NCBI GenBank assembly: GCA_958352885.1 | Contig: CATWQI010000002.1 | Coordinates: 1 to 64,000, forward strand | DNA from: an uncultured Duncaniella sp. | GTDB lineage: Bacteria; Bacteroidota; Bacteroidia; Bacteroidales; Muribaculaceae | Length of the DNA stretch: 64,000 bases | Reading direction: 5' to 3' | Shown: positions 61,811-64,000 of the stretch, one piece after another | Position numbering within the stretch: position 1 is the stretch's first letter | Layout: each line of letters starts with the position of its first letter | The notes under the pieces: generated by a model | The model's input: only the letters and a program-made list of their open reading frames with translations | The model's database searches: none | What the model was told of the DNA's origin: nothing | Program-made: the position numbers and the translations under genes

Positions 61811-63496
61811 TTACTTGGTGATGCGGAACCAGTCAACGTCGAGCCAGCCGCTGTCATTGCTCTGCCAGTCACGCACGCAGAAGAGTCCGAGTTTGGCGCC
61901 GATCCAGTGACCTTCACGCACATTCACAGGACGCCCGAACTTGGTGAATTTCTTGCCGTCGAAACTGTACAAGAATGTCGCCTCGGCGGTGTAGTCGCCC
62001 TTTTCCATAGGCTTCTTTACACCTGTGCGCTTGATTTGCACACGGAGGTATATATCCTTTCCGCCGTCAATCTTGATAGCTTCGCCGCGGGTTTCCTTGC
62101 CACCCTTGTTAGCCTTCTCGCAGTCGATATTTACGAGATAGATACCGTCCTCTCGGCTCTCCAGTGCTATGGTTCCGTAGTTGTAACCCATGACTATGAG
62201 TCCTGCCAGTTCGCCGGTAGAGACTTTTCCGTTGTTGACTCGCGGTGAGAACTGCACCTTTGCGGTAGCTGTGAAGTCATGAGCGGGGAATTTCTGAAGC
62301 AGAAGGTTCGGCATGTCATAGAGGCGCTCGGCTCCGGGGGTGTTATGCGAGAACAGACGGAGTTTTGATGCGTTGGCATCAGCGAAGTACCATAGAGCTG
62401 ACGGATTGCCCTTCCACTGCCACTGGAGTCCGAGCTTGGTGGAGTCGAATTCGTCGCTTTCAACCGGGGTGGCTTTGGGATAAGTTTTCCCTACGTTGGG
62501 CTTACGGTATTTTCTTACCGGCTCGCCTCGTCCGTCGCCGTCAGGGTCGATACCGATTACCGGCCATCCGTCCTCGCCCCAACTCATGGGCTGGAGATGT
62601 ACCACTCGCCCGTAAGGACCTTTGTCCTGGAAGTGGACAAACCAGTCCTCCTTGCCGTCGGGAGTGTCTACCCATCCGCCCTGATGAGGACCGTTGATGT
62701 CGGTCGAGCCCTGTTCCATCACATTGCGGGTCTCGTAAGGTCCCCAGGGGCTCTTGGATCGGAGCACTTCCTGCCATCCGGTGGCAACACCGCCTGAAGG
62801 GGAAAATATGTAGTACCAGTCGCCACGCTTGTACATCTTGGCTCCCTCTATGGTCGGATTGTCGATGTGTCCGTCATATATCATGCGGTCCTGACCTATG
62901 GTCCGGGTGCCGTCGGGTGTCATCTCTATCATGCCGAGAATGCTTTTGACTCCGGCGCGGCTTCCTGCATATCCATGGGCTATGTAAGCCTTGCCGTCCT
63001 CGTCCCAGAACGGGCAGGTGTCAATTATGCCTTTTGCTTTGTGTACATGTACGAGCGGTTCCCACGGACCGGCAGGGTTCTTGGTCTTTGTCATGAATAT
63101 TCCGAGGTCGGGGTCGCCGTAATATATGTAAAACTCGCCGTTATGATAGCGTATGGCGGGTGCCCACACGGCATTTCCATGTGAAGGGTCGGGGGCAGCC
63201 TGTGCATATTCGGGCATCTCGGCGATGGCGTGTCCTATCAGGGTCCAGTTGACCAAATCCTTGGAGTGAAGGATGGGCAGACCCGGTATGTCGCAGAAAC
63301 TTGATGCTGTCATGTAATAGTCGTCGCCTACACGGCATAAGTCGGGGTCGGAGTAATCGGCATTGATTATCGGGTTGATATACTCGCCGTTTCCTGCGTC
63401 GGGCGACCATACTTGAGATACGTAATTGTCGCTCCATGCGGTTAACACTGTGGAGGCTGCGATGGTGAGCAGTGATAGTTTCTTGGTTAGATTCAT
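61811..63496 (-). CDS. GH43 family glycoside hydrolase
   Basis: The 561-residue exported enzyme has a signal peptide (about residues 1-20), a five-bladed propeller GH43 domain with the base Asp in NADYSDPDLCRVGDDYY (about 47-63), transition-state Asp in GIIDTCPFWDEDG, and proton donor Glu in PTIEGAKMYKRGDWYY, followed by a concanavalin-like C-terminal domain (about 330-561). GH43 enzymes act on arabinan, xylan or galactan side chains. ATG 63496 gives the signal peptide; the frame is open further upstream but through the promoter. Confidence 0.9.
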   Translation of the reverse strand: MNLTKKLSLLTIAASTVLTAWSDNYVSQVWSPDAGNGEYINPIINADYSDPDLCRVGDDYYMTASSFCDIPGLPILHSKDLVNWTLIGHAIAEMPEYAQAAPDPSHGNAVWAPAIRYHNGEFYIYYGDPDLGIFMTKTKNPAGPWEPLVHVHKAKGIIDTCPFWDEDGKAYIAHGYAGSRAGVKSILGMIEMTPDGTRTIGQDRMIYDGHIDNPTIEGAKMYKRGDWYYIFSPSGGVATGWQEVLRSKSPWGPYETRNVMEQGSTDINGPHQGGWVDTPDGKEDWFVHFQDKGPYGRVVHLQPMSWGEDGWPVIGIDPDGDGRGEPVRKYRKPNVGKTYPKATPVESDEFDSTKLGLQWQWKGNPSALWYFADANASKLRLFSHNTPGAERLYDMPNLLLQKFPAHDFTATAKVQFSPRVNNGKVSTGELAGLIVMGYNYGTIALESREDGIYLVNIDCEKANKGGKETRGEAIKIDGGKDIYLRVQIKRTGVKKPMEKGDYTAEATFLYSFDGKKFTKFGRPVNVREGHWIGAKLGLFCVRDWQSNDSGWLDVDWFRITK

Positions 63497-63562
63497 TGTC
63501 AAAGGTAAAATAGTGGTATAAGGTATTAAGGGGAGGGGATTCAAAAAGCGTAAAAATCCGCT

Positions 63563-63570
63563 CAAAGGTA
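63563..63570 (-). promoter_or_regulatory. -7 box before GH43
   Basis: TACCTTTG on the minus strand about 65 bases before the GH43 start. A second TACCTTTG (63500-63507) ends 4 bases before the ATG and would give a leaderless message. Neither has a clear -33 box. Confidence 0.5.
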
Positions 63571-63646
63571 GTAATTTTCGCCCGTATTTTCGTAATCTTT
63601 TAAAATAATTAACAGTAGTGTTTGGAAATGCGGAATGATTTGAAAA

Positions 63647-63683
63647 AATGCCCCGTAGGCCGCGACGCAGCCTACGGGGCATT
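63647..63683 (-). terminator. Terminator behind GH105
   Basis: A perfect 14-bp stem AATGCCCCGTAGGC (63647-63660) with GCCTACGGGGCATT (63670-63683), followed on the minus strand by TTTTTT. It separates GH105 from the GH43-to-exuT genes. Confidence 0.92.
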
Positions 63684-63729
63684 GTGTCTGTCCTGAAGCG
63701 GCTATGAGCCTACTCCGGAACATGTTTTG

Positions 63730-64000
63730 TTACAGACGTTCCATCTCGAGACACGCCATGATGAACGGACCTACGCCCTTGGCGTCATTGTCGCGTATGG
63801 GTTCTGAAATATAGTACTCGAATGAGCCGTCACGGTAATTCTTTTCTCCGCCGAGACCTGCCACTGCACAGCAGTTTGTCAGCGAGATAGTCCCGTCCTT
63901 GTCGGTGCGGACAAGGTGTTTCATCATGCCGTTCCATCCGGTAAGAGCAGAGTTAAGGTAGCTGTTGTCAAGGATACCCATGCGTACTCCGCGTAGCAGC
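63730..64000 (-). CDS. GH105 unsaturated rhamnogalacturonyl hydrolase, C-terminal fragment
   Basis: Only the last about 90 residues are in the window; the frame is open to the edge. The ending GSFEYYISEPIRDNDAKGVGPF followed by ACLEME is diagnostic of GH105 (YteR-like), which removes the unsaturated uronate left by pectate or rhamnogalacturonan lyases. The residue order TNCCAVAGLGG also fits the (alpha/alpha)6 barrel. The gene is cut by the window edge, not broken. It belongs to the pectin locus downstream. Confidence 0.85.
   Translation of the reverse strand, partial: LLRGVRMGILDNSYLNSALTGWNGMMKHLVRTDKDGTISLTNCCAVAGLGGEKNYRDGSFEYYISEPIRDNDAKGVGPFIMACLEMERL

Overview
The window comes from a Bacteroidota chromosome, most likely the order Bacteroidales and possibly a gut Muribaculaceae; the family-level guess rests only on gene content and is weak. 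The evidence is Bacteroidota -7 promoters (TAnnTTTG, several with a TTG/TTTG box exactly 20 bases upstream), few Shine-Dalgarno sequences, a SusC/SusD/SusE/SusF locus, GldH, lipoprotein signal peptides, and DUF3109, DUF5103 and TolB-like propeller proteins.

Layout. 1-8.5 kb: tRNA-Val; a coiled-coil protein and ZapA (cell division); a structured RNA that is probably 6S RNA; RNase Y, a RicT-like PSP1 protein, GldH, a tricorn-type protease and a Nudix hydrolase on one strand. 8.6-14.4 kb: an ECF sigma factor, anti-sigma-like protein and secreted protein facing away from a polysaccharide export pair (Wza-like, Wzz-like). 14.5-19.6 kb: a small RNA candidate, topoisomerase IV subunit A, a DUF3316 protein and an S41 peptidase lipoprotein. 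19.6-23.1 kb: a MATE / MalY-type aminotransferase / DUF3737 operon. 23.4-31.1 kb: a SusCDEF glycan-uptake operon with a long leader. 31.2-36.1 kb: a metallopeptidase, NAD kinase, a shortened CBS/ACT-family protein, PdxJ and an ExbB-ExbD-TonB energy module.

36.4-42.4 kb is the accessory part. It is an A+T-rich, tightly overlapping leftward operon of a small XRE repressor, a DUF1848 Fe-S protein, a 1249-residue methyltransferase-like/Sel1/BspA-LRR fusion, a radical SAM enzyme and an 87-residue Cys-motif protein. I know no described function for this set and regard it as the best novel-system candidate. tRNA-Leu and tRNA-Arg follow at 42.7-43.2 kb.

43.3-47.9 kb: uracil-DNA glycosylase, DUF5103, DUF3109, glutamate dehydrogenase and an 8Fe ferredoxin. 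48-54.6 kb: a GH51 arabinofuranosidase sharing a symmetric divergent promoter with a membrane TPR regulator, followed by three envelope proteins. 54.7-64 kb: a pectin/uronate locus running leftwards (GH105 fragment, GH43, CE8 pectinesterase, UxaB, UxaA, UxaC, ExuT-like transporter). It would de-esterify and trim pectin and carry galacturonate through tagaturonate and altronate to 2-keto-3-deoxygluconate. No CRISPR array, insertion sequence, integrase or rRNA was seen.
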